Below, in pieces: positions 50,401 through 63,721 of a stretch of 64,000 bases of DNA. How positions within the stretch are numbered: position 1 is the stretch's first letter; every line of letters starts with the position of its first letter. Source of the DNA: Dysidea avara (taxonomy: Eukaryota; Porifera; Demospongiae; Dictyoceratida; Dysideidae); NCBI RefSeq assembly GCF_963678975.1, contig NC_089273.1, forward strand, positions 21,780,356 to 21,844,355, read 5' to 3'. Below the pieces are notes generated by a model, which was given only the letters and a program-made list of their open reading frames with translations, was not told the DNA's origin and searched no databases. The position numbers and the translations under genes are program-made.

Positions 50401-53400
50401 CCCAATAGGAATGTCTTCAGGGATCGGACACTGCTTAACTACATGAGGAAGTAAACCAGTTAACTCACTTTACCAGATAAACTGATCAAGTCTGTACACA
50501 GTCTATAATGTGCTCTTAGAATGGTAGAATATACGTATGCATGTCTGTATTATAAGTAATGGCATAATATAAAATACAAATAATTTGTTTGTAATATCGT
50601 GTTTGGTAACTCACTAGTACACATTTGAAGTGGAAACTTCCATTTTCCATGCTCACAATAGTTGACTCCTCCTCCATTCAATTGATATCCTTTGTTGCAC
50701 TTTAGATTTGTGGCATACAGAAATACACTAGTTTCTACTATACGAAAGTTGCCATTGCGAAGTTTAAATGGTGGACAATCTGTAACGACAAAACGCACAC
50801 ACACTGACTACTAAATTGTATATAGCTAATATACTGTAGATAGATGGTGAGATTAGCAATTAAATTAAAAATGCAGAGCTATGGTTTCTTAAAGACTATC
50901 TGAACTCACTGAGAATTACATAATGTTGTAATGACCTCACCCTTATGTACATATAAATCAAAAACTGGCTATATACAGATGTACAGTATTAGATGCAAGA
51001 TTTGGTAAGTGCTTCAGTTTTATTCATGTGGCAATGAATCTCTACATAGGTACTTTATTATGTGCTTAGTTGTGTAATAGTGTAGGAAGTTCTTTCTCAC
51101 AGTGTGGTTGAGGGTATAACATGCCACAGTGAGTGGGCCACACACATGGTCATTGAATGAATATTATAATACTGCACACATACCTTGGCAACTGGGTACA
51201 ACACCTGTCCATTTTCCATTCTTGCAAGTAAGCTGCTTGTCACCAACTAAACCATAACGTGTTGCACAGGTATATGTTGCTACAGCTCCTTCTTCAAGAG
51301 TATCAGGAATATCAATTAATGCTTTGGATACGGTAGGAGGGTTGTTACACATTGGTACTGCATTGGATACACATTTCACATTAAAACATCTGTGAGTTAT
51401 TATATACACTATATATTCCTACACTAAGTTTGTGGGTATTTTGTACACACTCCATTCACATTGTTATAATAATTATTTATTGTTGAATGTAATCAATGAT
51501 TAAACGCTATAACATGAGCTAACTCAGCCTGTCTGGGTGTAATATTTTAGCTACAAACTAGTGTTTTGATCATATTACAAATGAAAATAACAAGTTACTA
51601 AGGAACTTATCACTTCAAGGATTGCAGAAACAATAATACAAGGTTATTACATACATGTACATAATAGTAATAGGTTCTTTACACACACTGTATGTATGTA
51701 TGTATGCATGTATGTATGTATGTATGTATGTATGTATGTATGTATGTATGTATGTATGTATGTATGTATGTATGTATGTACGTATGTATGTATGTATGTA
51801 TGTATGTATGTATGTATGTACGTATGTATGTATGTACATACATATGTATGTGTGTGTATGCATGTATGTATGTATGTGGTTGTAAGTATATGTATTTACG
51901 TACATAAGTATGAATCTATGTACACATATACAGACATACTGTTCATACAGTATGTAGTATCTAATTGCAGAGGTGGCTACTGGGAGTAGCAGTAACAATG
52001 TACTGAAACATTAGTACACTTATTTCTCTAGTTGCAGTCAATACTGTTGTATACAACACATCACATCTACTGTGACTAATCGTAACAAAGTGGTGTCAGC
52101 TCTAACCCAGTTCCTGGTATACTACATACTACAAGTATTTTTGATTGACTGTCAAGTAGTTTTATATGAATACATGAACAACAAGATATTTGATTTGATT
52201 GACCACTTTGTCACTGACTTCTACTGTTGTGTGGTCATATTATTGTTATTCTAAACTTTGTTGTCAAAACTACCATCTATAGTTTATTATTAACATAATA
52301 CCTGGTTGTGGTAATCTAATAGGGGTAGGTTGTTGAGTGCTGGGAGTGGTTGGTGGTTTGGTTGGTTGACTGGATGCACACTTTGGAGGATTTCTGTTCC
52401 ACTCAATTCCAACACATTTTATCTTCTTATTACCCCTCATTGTATAGCCCTCATTACATTGGTAACGAGCCACTGATCCATCGGTAGTAGAATCATATTG
52501 CACTACTCCATTTTGTATTTCAAGAGGTGGAGGGCATCCTATAGCAAATATGACTATCGGTAAATATGCTTATGTGTGTACGTGCTCTGATTACCAGGAG
52601 TGGTGCTGGGAGTAGTTGGTGGATTGGTTGGTTTACTGGTAGGGATGGTTGGTTTACTGGTAGGGGTGGTTGACTGACTGGTTGGTCCTGTAAAACATTA
52701 ACAAATAAGTAGTATGAGCAGTTTGTCACATTAATACATAATCACAATCATCACACACAACTATTCATACAATGAGGATAAGTCAACTGAGAACTATCAC
52801 TTACAAAAACACCACACCACAAAATTAAGTGTACAGTATTGTTTTTTAACACAATAATGACCTTTAGATACACACACACACTCCAAGTTATGTATGTGTT
52901 TTAATCTAGGTAATACAAAGTGCACAAAGAAACTGTGCACTTTATAGTGATTCAATTGATCTCAGAACATTAATTGAATAATCAACCACCACCAACTGTT
53001 AAGATAATTGTGTCACAAATTTTCTAATCTTAATTAAAACAAAACCACCAGTTGCTTGGGTGGTGATATCTAGGTGTTTACTTAATCAGCCGCAAAAAAG
53101 GAAATGTAAGTAAAATAAAAGTTTCATAGGCAAAATTGTTTGCAATTACAAGCCAATTACAACATATGTAGAGGTGGCTCTCCTTAAAAGATGTCATTAA
53201 ACCACAATGCAGCCATATGTTAGAACACATGCTGTACACCAGAAAGGACATGATTTTACCTCCTGTGTTTATTTTACCTGTTGGAGTAGTAAACTGATTG
53301 TTGATCCATTCATAATATTTACAGATTGACAGTGCTGCTATTGTATTGGACCCTTGCATACATCCGAATGTTGTCATGGCATATAGTGTGTTGTCATCTT

Positions 53401-53965
53401 CAATGAAGCTGCCTGGTTTCTCGGCACATGCAGAAGTATTAAAGCAGGTCTGGGTTGATCCCTGCCAATTGGGCTTATATAAATTTTTACATTTCTTATT
53501 TTCATCTTTCTGGATGGGTGAATTGGTGATAGTCTTTTTGTTGATGACGTTAATAACAGAAAGGTCATCGGCTTTGTATATTTGTCTGCAGTTATCACTA
53601 ATGGTCGCTTTAGCCAGTATAAACTTGGGGGTCTCAAACTTTACCAGGGCAAGATCAGCAGCTTGAGAAGTAGCATAATCGGGATGAATTATAATACCAT
53701 CTTTTACCACTTTGATCCTCATTGATTTACCAGATGTAGAGTATTGCAGGGCTGTAGCTTTAATTGACAAGGAATCATTCTGTGCACAGTGAGAAAAACA
53801 GCTGGCAGCAGTAATCAAACAGTCATCAGAAATGATGGCTCCAAGACAACAGGACTTTTCACCACTTGATTGACACTTTGCTGTAAGTGTGGCCACCCAG
53901 AATGGCTGCTGGGCTAGTGTGACTGCAAGAATAGTCAGAAAGATGATGATTAATGCACCCTTCAT
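47455..53965 (-). CDS. Secreted serine-protease-homologue with seven CCP/sushi domains
   Basis: Nine exons: 53965-53278, 52687-52595, 52538-52302, 51357-51184, 50779-50615, 50438-50259, 49905-49729, 48644-48462 and 47624-47455. All joins are phase 1; the sum is 2067 bases, giving 688 residues. Exon 1 encodes a signal peptide (MKGALIIIFLTILAVTLAQQ) and a trypsin-like domain. It keeps the Asp (DLALVKF, D104) but has Ser for the catalytic His (TAASC, 55). The GDSGG site is replaced by EKPGS, with Pro for Ser, and there is no IVGG start, so it should not cleave peptides. Exon 2 is a Thr/Pro linker with repeated TSKPT. Exons 3-9 each hold one CCP domain (four Cys, G-x-W, P-x-C); exon 3 adds a second Thr/Pro stretch. 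No membrane anchor is seen. The design suggests a complement-like binding protein; haptoglobin also combines CCP and dead protease domains, but in the opposite order. Function is inferred. Confidence 0.88.
50000..50160 (+). mobile_element. Possible LINE/SINE 3' tail in a CCP intron
   Basis: It ends with GGTAATAAACAATCAATCAA and further ATCA units after CTCTGGCAGGAATGAACAGC, the style of a LINE or SINE 3' end closed by a short tandem tail. No coding part is present. Confidence 0.35.
51691..51882. repeat. (GTAT)n microsatellite in a CCP intron
   Basis: About 45 units of GTAT with a few GCAT, GTAC and GTGT variants. Long Tyr/Val/Cys/Met frames across it on both strands are artefacts. It lies between CCP exons 3 and 4. 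Confidence 0.97.
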
Positions 53966-54240
53966 TTGGTGTCTCTCAGCTGAGTATGTGAAAAAAGAAT
54001 CAATCACAAACTGTACAGTACTATGTGACAATAAAGAGCAATATTACAGTAAAGCAACATCAAGTCCTCACTTGTTGATAATTGGATCAAGATCAGTTAG
54101 GCAGCACTGTCAATTTGGTAGAAATCACCAGGTATAGCCTCAGTCAATAGTTGACTGCAGGCACCACCAGACTGAAGCTGAATGGACTAAACTGGAAATT
54201 TATAGCCATATGAAGCCACATATGTTGCATTTATTGTTAC
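53966..54240 (-). promoter_or_regulatory. 5' flank of the CCP gene
   Basis: No clear promoter box. The pyrimidine-rich ATTCTTTTTTCACATACTCAG ends just before the start codon region and could be an acceptor from an upstream non-coding exon. Confidence 0.3.
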
Positions 54241-55215
54241 CATATATGGATGTAACTCATCAATTGTTCATCTTTATGTGACCTCACATTGAGTCACCAA
54301 CACTGTATCCCTTTATGTACCTATTTTGGAGGAAAGTTCCCTGTAAACAATATATACACTGATTGAAGACATGTGTTAATGATTAATTTCTCTCTAACCA
54401 TTAATTGGCCTTGTGCACACCATATTAGTTCAAAAAAATACTTCGTATTACGTAGTTAAAACAAATCTAATTCAGTGAATCACTATGTTTTGTCGATGTT
54501 GTTAAAATTAAAGAATATAATTGTCTTGGTACATTGAATCTACCACCATAAGAGTGTAATAGATCTGATGTGTTAAATTATGGGAGAAAGTTGTCTCGGC
54601 AAGCAAAATTTTACCATATTTGTTGAAATGGACATGCTCTGTTACATGAATACATGTTGTTGATGTCCTTAAACTAAGAGAGAAATAGCCAGCAGCGTAG
54701 TTTAAATGTATGCCATGACCTGGAAGCATTTCTTGAGAACATTTATTTCCAATGGACACCTGGTCCTACAGGCTGTAGGACCAGGTGTCCTACAGACCTT
54801 CAGCACTTGTGCTATCCTTAATATAACAAAAGTAAAAACATCACAGCAAAAGTTAAGGCCAGCAAAATTCAAGCTCAAAGTATAGTGATCTCAATACTAA
54901 TAAAAATGGACTCAACAGAGATGGCTTTAATAATTACATCGTAAGATACATCTTGGCCTTGTTAATAACCTTGGCACTATAACAAGATGATCTTATAAGG
55001 AAAGTGGGAAATCGCTGTACATCACCAATTTAAGAAAGGACATATAAATTTAACATTCCAGTATGTAAAATATTTCCTTTCTTACATGTTTCTCTTATGA
55101 ATGTGCAACAAGTTGTCATGGCTCTAACAAAAAACATAGACGAGGGTGCATGTACCGTAATGTCAATGTGACAAATTCTTTGTCATGCAATGACAATATA
55201 TATATATATATATAT
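54241..55215. repeat. Diverged duplication, copy 1
   Basis: It matches 60859-61580 in the same order and orientation through many short blocks, such as TTAATTTCTCTCTAACCATT, CACCATAAGAG and GACAAATTCTTTGTCATG, with insertions and deletions between. The homology starts about 270 bases upstream of the CCP gene start. It ends in a TA run (55197-55215). Neither copy has a convincing gene. Confidence 0.75.
54754..54790. repeat. Perfect 18-bp inverted repeat
   Basis: GGACACCTGGTCCTACAG, one G, then CTGTAGGACCAGGTGTCC: a perfect palindrome with a single-base centre. It lies in duplication copy 1 and is not seen in copy 2. Confidence 0.92.
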
Positions 55216-56765
55216 TTTATCACTGAGCACGAGTGATTTCAGGTGCCAATACGTCTAACTTGATGATTGCTGATATCAAATATTTCAAATAGCAATAATA
55301 GTGGGTATGTCATTACTAAATATGCAGCGTATTACCAAGAGAACCCTCTATATACAGATATAGCGGTAAGCAAACACACAACTGCACAAACACTGTCATA
55401 AACCACAAAGAAACCATGTCAAGACAACTTTCAGTAGGTTACTACATCACATGTAATAAAATATAATTGTATAGTTGCAAACACCAAAAAATCTACTAAA
55501 CTGAAGCCACCAACAAAACGGTACCCATGTACAGGTAATAGACAACAAAGGAAGTACAAAACAAAACATGGCTGTAATATAGAATCTAAACTTGTAAGCC
55601 TTATAGTGACATAATGTTTCTTAGTAAAACTCTTTAGTTACTTATGTAGTGTAAATTGTGTGTGTGTTTGTCACTGAGCATGAAACTATTCTATTAGACA
55701 GATATAAAACAACCATAAATATGTGGTTAATGGCTGATTAAAAGTTACTGCTAACTTTATGAAAGTAGCAGGGAACTCTTTGGATGGTGCTTTGTTACTT
55801 AAAGTCATGGGAATGTATTATGATAGAGCTATAAGATTATCCAGATATATTGATTATCAAGATATCATAAGGCTTATCGAGATAAGGATGATAGGTTTAT
55901 CTATCTGCCAAATTTCTGTATATTACATGATATAGTTAACTGCCAAAAATGTAACCATTAATTGTCTAAATCATTAGTTTTGGCATTGTGCCCAAGTGTT
56001 GGAGGTGTCTACACCACCAGGTATTATTTAGTGTATATGTTCACACCACACCCTAACTATATAGTTACAGTTATTGATGTGACAAACTCTATTATCAAAA
56101 TGCTAATACAACACATAATTGTCTGGAGGTACTACAACACTCATGAATCATTTACGTAGGTATGACTGTTGACTATTTAGAACTTCAAATACACATTTCA
56201 AACATTAAATCTCTCAAACATAAGCCATAAACAATCCCTGTTTCATTGGTGCTATAAGAGAAATATCCATTTATCATACTAAGGAAATACCACACATGCA
56301 TACTTACACAAACTATAAATAGTTACTGTGGTCAGATCAAATTAATTATTTAGCTGCCACATTCAAAGTTTTTTGGTTTTTTATTTCTGCTGACAGTTTA
56401 TCACGGAACAAATTAGCGTACATAGTTCAAGGGAAATATATTATCATTAATAAATTTACCAGGAAACCTTTGGGTGTATAGTGTTACATAAATCATAGCC
56501 TGCAAACGTGTATCATGCACTCTCAGTACATACGTAGAATACTGTAGCAACATTTACTCCATCTTTAAAATCATAGACACTTTATGTGTTACACACACAC
56601 ACACACACACATGCAAGCACTTTTCATTATTCAACGGACATTTTTATTGGTGAAATTTATGTGATAAAGTGTTATTGTAAAAATGTCAACAAAGCACAGC
56701 TACCAATAATACTCTGACACTTATCCATCATTTATGTATACATAAGTACATTTGTTGGCCATATT
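55216..56765. other. Spacer without visible genes
   Basis: AT-rich, with a CA run at 56588-56612. No gene. Confidence 0.55.
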
Positions 56766-56896
56766 TAGCAAACATTTTATCCTTGAAATATTTAGACCTC
56801 CATATAGTCTAGGAATGTTTTCAAATCTGTGAAATATTTAAGTTAGGTAACATTGCTCAACCTCAAAAAATTTTGCCCCTCAAATACATAGGCTAT
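56766..56896. mobile_element. Shortened relative of the 15356-15551 MITE
   Basis: It shares TTGAAATATTTAGAC, TATAGTCTAG, AACATTGCTCAACCTC and TTTGCCCCTC and ends with AGGCTATATGG, like the MITE at 15356-15551. The left end has decayed or been lost. Confidence 0.7.
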
Positions 56897-59800
56897 ATGG
56901 TAGTACTGGATGATTACAGTAGTTTTTGACACTGTTACCTACATATAGTGTGAAAATATTGCATTTTACCTGATACTTATTCTGCACTGAGGAGCTCATT
57001 ATTTCATTATGGTGAATAGTAAAGGAATGTAGGAAACTATATAAGAACTGTTGACTGATTGCTCTATTAGAATATTTATGAATTCATGTGAATACATTAA
57101 AACATTTAGGCTGTTTTATGAACTACTCATTTCATGAACTGCCATAATTTTAAATTTATGCATGGTGTTGAAATGGCACCATCTATAGAGGACAGAGGTG
57201 TTCACATTTGGGACATGCATGTACATGACATCTGAACAAACTTTCAAGGCTTGCATATTTTTTTTGCAGATTTTGCAGTTGCTTGGTTGTCTGCAACATT
57301 TTCATCCATGAAATTTTGTGAATATAGTGAAAGCTCTTTTACTTGGATTCCTTTTATTTGGGTAGCCCAATTAGACCTGTCTATTAACAATAATAATCAA
57401 GTTTGGACTAGAAAGAAATACAAGAATGAAGTGTTAGGGTTGCTGTTTACCTGCTAGGTGGCTTGTCTATCGTACTAATAATAACCATCATTTGGTTGCT
57501 AGGTGATATTACAGCCCAGGAAAGTGACCGCAAATGCATGAATGTTTTGTAGTGGACTTCTTTTCTAACTGCATAGCACTAGCAGAAAGCAACATTAACA
57601 CGCTCAGTCTTTCATTTACTTTTGCATGTACTTCTCAGTTATAGACATTTCTGAGATACAGGCAGCAGCATAAATCAGACTGCTCAAATCCAAGATTTTA
57701 CTTGTATCAGGATTAAACTGTATGGAAAATGTGAACTCAAAATGAAACCTCACTCCACAAATTCGAAAATCGGTAGTTTGTTGGGATTCAATTACAAAAC
57801 TAGCAACAATCAAACCAAAACAACAATTGTTCACCATACACACATATGTGTAGTTACCATACCCCTTGAACTATCTGTTTTGGATTGATTAGAATGAAGT
57901 GCTTGTTTTTACAGAGGTTGTACAGACATGGTAGGACCTATTTATATGTTGACATTTCAGGGTGAGGGTTGCCACTTTACACATGGTAGGGTTGCATACA
58001 GCTGGTTTAGCTTATCAGAATGAGAGGATCAGACACAATTTGTGGTAGACTGTTTGTGTGACAATTCACAAACTTCTTATAGCCAATAGGGATGAAATTG
58101 TGAATTTGATTATGTGGTACATGAATAAGTTTCTATGGTTGTGGGTTTATTACTGGTCCAACATGGGCAGTTATCATGTACACTGATTCCTCAAAAATCC
58201 ATTACACAATCATGGTGTCAGTTTAGTAACAATGCAGTCAGCTGTAGTTACATTACAAGTGTTTTGGTTATTTATATAGATGTCATATTCAACAAATTCG
58301 TTGAATGATTTCTCATAATGCACAAATTGGTTGTGAAACAAATAGTTCAAGTAAATTATCCTGATTCATGATTTCTACTTAGGCAATAGATACAATTATG
58401 AAGATTTCCTTGACACTGATTAAGTGTTTTTCACAGCATATAATTATAGCTAGCTTTTGGCCGGCTGTGGGCACACACCTGGTTTAATGAAATCTGCAAT
58501 GAAACGTATATAATATTGTCATAAATTTTATTGAGCCATCTCTGATATTACATTATTTCACACTAACAAATAATAAAGACCACGCCTTTTTTATAGTTTA
58601 GTCACTTTCACACAAAAAGCTATGAACACATATACTAGGGCTTTGAACCTCAATTGACATTTTGCCGATTAGTAACAAATTCTAATACCATACATACTGA
58701 CTGGTACATGCTGTATCATGGACTTACCTTTGTCTTCTAGTTCATTACCACATAGGTGTTGATTTTTGGATAGAGTATAAAATGGCTTCTTTTACTGGCT
58801 ACCATGAGAACCATTTGTGATTTTTGTAGTGAGTGAAGGCACCTCTTGTATCGTTCTTTGTTTGTAATGCCATATAACAGTGGAACAAAGCTGATAACTA
58901 AGTGAAAGGGCCTTTTCAGTAATAGAAAGTTATGGGTATGAGTTCAGTCATGCAGTTAAATTGGTGTCATTCTATACTTTGATACAATATGTGCTGGTGA
59001 ACCAGTCATAAATCATGTTACAAAAAAGTAAAAAATTAAATTTAAACTGAAATAAAAGTGATGAAACAAGGGAGGTAATCTGCACCAGCAGCTTATTTAG
59101 TCCCTACTTGAGTCGGCCATACTATTGACAAGCTGTATATGACTGAAGTAGGTGAATGAGTATAGCAGCAAGTAATGTATAACACCCTTCTTGTTTCAAT
59201 ATTTTTCCTGTTTCATATACTTAAGTTGTATCTGTATGGTTATTGCACGTGTCCGAGTATTTTGGAATGGCACAATTATTAACGCAGCCTGGAGTGAAGC
59301 AATAACTGTAACTCATGTGGTTTTGCAACTTCCTGATAGAATTAGATCACTGGTAAACTTTATAGCTGAGTATAATAATCTTTTTATACAGTGATGATTT
59401 CAACTTAGACACATGTTACAATTATTTTATGCATGGGTAGCTAAATCAATTTAGATACCTTTCTTTAATGCTTAAACTTTAAAGCATACTAAACAATACC
59501 ATGACTATGAAGTGGCTTTCACATTTCCTTATGACCTTAATGTGAAGTCAGTTCATCAATCATATGACCAAGAATTAGGGTCATATTATAAGTGGAAGAC
59601 GCTGATGCCATGGTTCATATACAATTACCATACACAGAGTATCTTAGCAAAGAAACTCACGTGAGCTTCTCTATGATTCATCACCACTGACAACCAGTGG
59701 TAAATGTAATAATCAATTCAACCACTTCATAAACATGAGTTTTAAACACATTTTGGTAGTGAAATATGTGTGTACAAAGGTATAAAACTAACTGTAAACT

Positions 59801-60858
59801 GGTGTTATTTCTAAGTACTGAGAAATGCCAGTCAAGTAATCAGTGTGTTTTATGCCCTTTCCTTCCAGAACATCCTCTTTACAAAATAACCAACATTAAA
59901 CTTTCTGACGGGTAGAGTCCGAGTAGTTGAGAGGTCAAGTGTTGCTTTTTAATGGAACAGGAGGGAATTAGGCCAAGTTACAGGTCATTCAGGAGATGTA
60001 GCCAATCCCAGGTAGGCCAGAGTTCCACCAAGTCCAACTGCACAAAAATTTGTTTTTCTGAGGTAACGTGTAACGAATCGTGACATTTTCTTGACATGTA
60101 TTGGCAGGAATATGTTTAAAGGAAATGTAAGTGGAATTGTGCAAGGAATTGTCACAATTTCAGTAACTATTTTAGGGATATGCCAAATTTCATCCAGGAA
60201 ATGTACATGCATGAATTGTGACATTTCTTGTGGAAAATGTATATATTTCCTGAGAACGTAAGTGTCAGTATGGAAACATATGTACTGTAGCTGCTTTGGT
60301 GAAAATTGAATCTGCTGTCATGTGTGACAAGGCTGATTCATCAGATCCAGACACCTACATACTTACAGTACTTGCTCCCAAGTACATTACATGTGCATAT
60401 ATCTGTGGTTTGGGGTGTACATGTACGTATATGCTCAATATTCAACTACTGGGTCTATTGGTATATGATTTTACCATAGTGTATATAGTTGCATGATGCC
60501 CTTTAAATGCTGGAATAAAATGTGCTTTAATCCCATGTATGCACTGTCCACAGCGTCAGGAGATTGCACACTAATAGAGAAAAAACTCCTATAATTATCA
60601 TGAACCACAGTAGTGGTTCATGGTAGAGTTTTATGTCAAAATCTCAATAGAATGCCAAACAATAAAACACCTTAGAAAACATCACCAATAGCTATTAACA
60701 GAAGTCTTAGAAGTTAATTTGTAAAACTAAAATGATGAAATCAATGAAAGTACTTACACCACTCCTTTACTATATATACGTACTTTCCCACATCTTACGC
60801 GTAGTTAGGTGGTTCTTTCACACTTCTTTTGGTGAGATGGTCTTGCATCATGCCTTTT
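56897..60858. other. Spacer without supported genes
   Basis: AT-rich, with a GCTCTATTAGAATAT motif near 57060. Minus-strand frames at 57616-57843 (75 codons) and 59985-60224 (79 codons) start with ATG, but I recognise no domain and see no convincing splice context. Confidence 0.5.
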
Positions 60859-61580
60859 CTTATGTGACCACATATTGAATCACCAACTCTGTACCCTTTA
60901 TGTTCCTGTTATAGATACACACTGATTGAAGCCATGTGTTCGTGGTTAATTTCTCTCTAACCATTGGGCACCATATATAATCATGTTATTTAGTTCAGAT
61001 TGACTGAATCACAGTGTTTTGTTGACATCAATAAAATTTAAGAAAAGAATACAATTGTCTTGGTGATATATTGAATCTATCACCATAAGAGTTTAAACAG
61101 GCATGATTTGTTACATCAGAACAAGTTGTCAATGTCTTTAAACTAATTGAGAAAGAACCAACCATATATAGTCTAGGTGCTGCACGTGTAATGACAGTGT
61201 TGTAACTTTTAAATTCGTACAAAATCCTTGTAAGAGCTAATAAAATTCAGGGTGATCTCAGATGCAATAAAAACTGAAGGATTCAACAGAGATAGCTTAG
61301 ATCATTTAGTACACCTTACACTTACTAATAAACATGACAGTATATTAACTTAAAGGTGGAATTACCCTTCAAACTGGGAATTAAAGTATAAAGAACAGAA
61401 TACAGAAAGAACGTATAAATTTAAAGTCCCAGTGTATAGATATTTCAGTTATATACGCATGTGCTTTTTGTATGCAAGTACGTACAGCACTGTTGTCATG
61501 GCTATAACAAAAAAAACATAACGAGGGTGTGTGCCTTAATATAATGTGACAAATGCTTTGTCATGTGACGGCAATAATGT
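60859..61580. repeat. Diverged duplication, copy 2
   Basis: Counterpart of 54241-55215 in the same orientation. Shared blocks include TTAATTTCTCTCTAACCATT, ACAATTGTCTTGGTGATA against TAATTGTCTTGGTACAT, and TTGTCATGGCTATAACAAAA against TTGTCATGGCTCTAACAAAA. It is shorter and lacks the 54754 palindrome. Confidence 0.75.
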
Positions 61581-62970
61581 AAAGACTGCATATTATAAGG
61601 GTGGGTGATATCTTCATAAACAAATATTGATAATTTTTGGGATGTTATTTTGATTACTAATATTGCACTGTCTCTTGAATAACTCATACCTAGTCCATAT
61701 CAACTGACCTGCCTGTCCAATTTGCTTTAGAATGCTGATTTATTTCATAGTAGCTGGTAGTCCAGCAATACCTAGTATTTTGTGCCTGAACTGTACCCAT
61801 GATGTTTTTTGTACAAGATGTTGCATCATACTTACAAAGGTAACAGCAACTATAACACATTGTGCTTGTTACAGTGTATCTCGATATCATTAATGCACAT
61901 TGATATCAGTAAAATATTGAATGTCTTGACATATTTCCTACCCCTATAACCCATACACAACAGGCAGACCTGTTATAGACCTGCTACAGACCATAATATG
62001 TCAAACACCTGCAACAGATTTGTTTTATAACAACATAGTTCTCACAGAGCTGTCTCCAACTTACACTACCTGTTGAAACTATGTGCAAACTTTGTAGGAT
62101 ACAGGTCAAAGGTTTACCACAGGTCATGAATTTAAAACCACTGTACATACATGGCTTCAACAACAAAGAAAGATTTCAAACAAAGAAGCTAGTTTCTGTT
62201 TTGCAACAGTAGAAGACAAAGTGATTGATACTGAACTGATCTCTAGATGTATATTTTATTTATGCTTAAAAAGAAGATTTATGAAGGAAGAGCAGGCTTT
62301 CTAACAGGCTTTTCATGGAAGATAAATCACTGACAAAAGTTGTCTTCATTATGAGGACACTAGTAAGTTGTTACTGTAGTGCTTACACTAGTAACTATGC
62401 ATGTTAGTAGTCTGACACCTTATATCCTATGGAACAAACTTCTCTTCCATATAATGCACACCATAGATGTTTGACTCAAAGTTTATTGACACAATTCGAA
62501 GCTGTGGGGTCTCTTTCAAACCAAGAAAAATGGTGAATACGAGTTAACCTCATTGGTTGGAAATGATAAAAGAAAGCTACTTGAGAAGTTGCCAAAAAAT
62601 TAGTGGATTGTCAAGTAAAAGATTGTTCAAATGATGTCAAGGCACTTTAGGAGGTAATCATACATTGAGCTGCTTTCACACTATTATTTATTATTCTAGG
62701 GCTTTGCAAATCTGTATGACACTATTAAAGGAAGCCATGTGTCAGTATAAATACAGCTAGAATTGAAAAGATTGTAAGAATTGTATCAGTGATATATAAA
62801 AGTAACTAGCATATAATGAGTAGTCTAATATTATACGTACATGTAGCTATGTACCTGTAACATGGGTTAACCCGCTAGAGGCAATCCTGTGACAATGAAT
62901 TACAGGCTAAAGGGCTTCTGGTACTGTATATGGATAGAGAGTACCCACACAAAAACCTACAGGTACATGC
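61581..62970. other. Spacer without supported genes
   Basis: A Cys-rich 66-codon minus frame (61690-61890) has no recognisable fold. Nothing else stands out. Confidence 0.5.
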
Positions 62971-63721
62971 ACTGCCATAGTCTTGTGCCCAGTCTGGCCA
63001 GTGCAAATAGCGCAAACACTGTCTGGTGACATTGCTAGAGTTACTTGGACCCAGAAGTTCAATCTAGCTAAAAAATAGGATGAGGAGTTGCATAATTGTT
63101 TACAAACAGTGGAGAATCATTTGAAAATGGCTAGAAATAAAGCAAAACTCAAATTAGCACGACTGAATCACCCCTTGTAGTGATGTTCCTCCCAAGTTGG
63201 CAAGAAAAAAATTTCCTCCAACAACCGTCTGTTGCCTTATGGACTAACGTGCTAGAATGATCCTCAGATATTGGGTCTGCAGGGGTGTCTGATGATCCTT
63301 TACTCTTGGTAGTAACAGTAGTAGTGGTACTGTAATTGTAGTAGAGTTTATTTTGCCTTTGTGTTTGCTTATAATTTCTAATGGATTTACTTGAGGTACG
63401 TAATCTCCCCATACATTGTATCTTGTAAGGGTAGAGAAGATATTTAGTTTCTGTTAAACATCGAGGCATGATTCTTTGGTTTAAAATGGTGAGGTCAGAA
63501 AGGACTTGACAACCACCTCTTAAACAACCTCGGGGAGAACTTATCACAAAACGGCTTTAAATTGCCTGCTTTTTGATCAACTTCCAATTCATGCAATTAT
63601 GCATCTCATCGGTTGTGATGGGCCAGCCAAAATTTTGAACTTCCGGGCCCAAGAAACTCGAGAAATGTCACCAGACATTGTTTGCGCTATTAGCACAGGC
63701 CCGCTGGGCACGAAACTACAG
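62971..63721. mobile_element. Candidate element with about 130-bp inverted ends
   Basis: Left arm (62971-63100) and right arm (63593-63721) are inverted copies at roughly three-quarters identity. Shared segments include AATAGCGCAAACA, TGTCTGGTGACATT, GAAGTTCAA and TGCATAATTG. The interior carries a minus-strand frame of 132 codons (63547-63149) with a Thr/Ser-rich middle and a basic N-terminal half. I do not recognise it, and it may be a host exon or a remnant of an element gene. The alternative is two SINE-like copies in head-to-head orientation. Confidence 0.5.

Noticed and set aside
51615-51998. Open frames of 70-127 codons in all phases
   Set aside because: They are translations of the GTAT microsatellite.
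59985-60224. 79-codon minus-strand frame with hydrophobic start
   Set aside because: No domain, splice context or neighbouring exon supports it.
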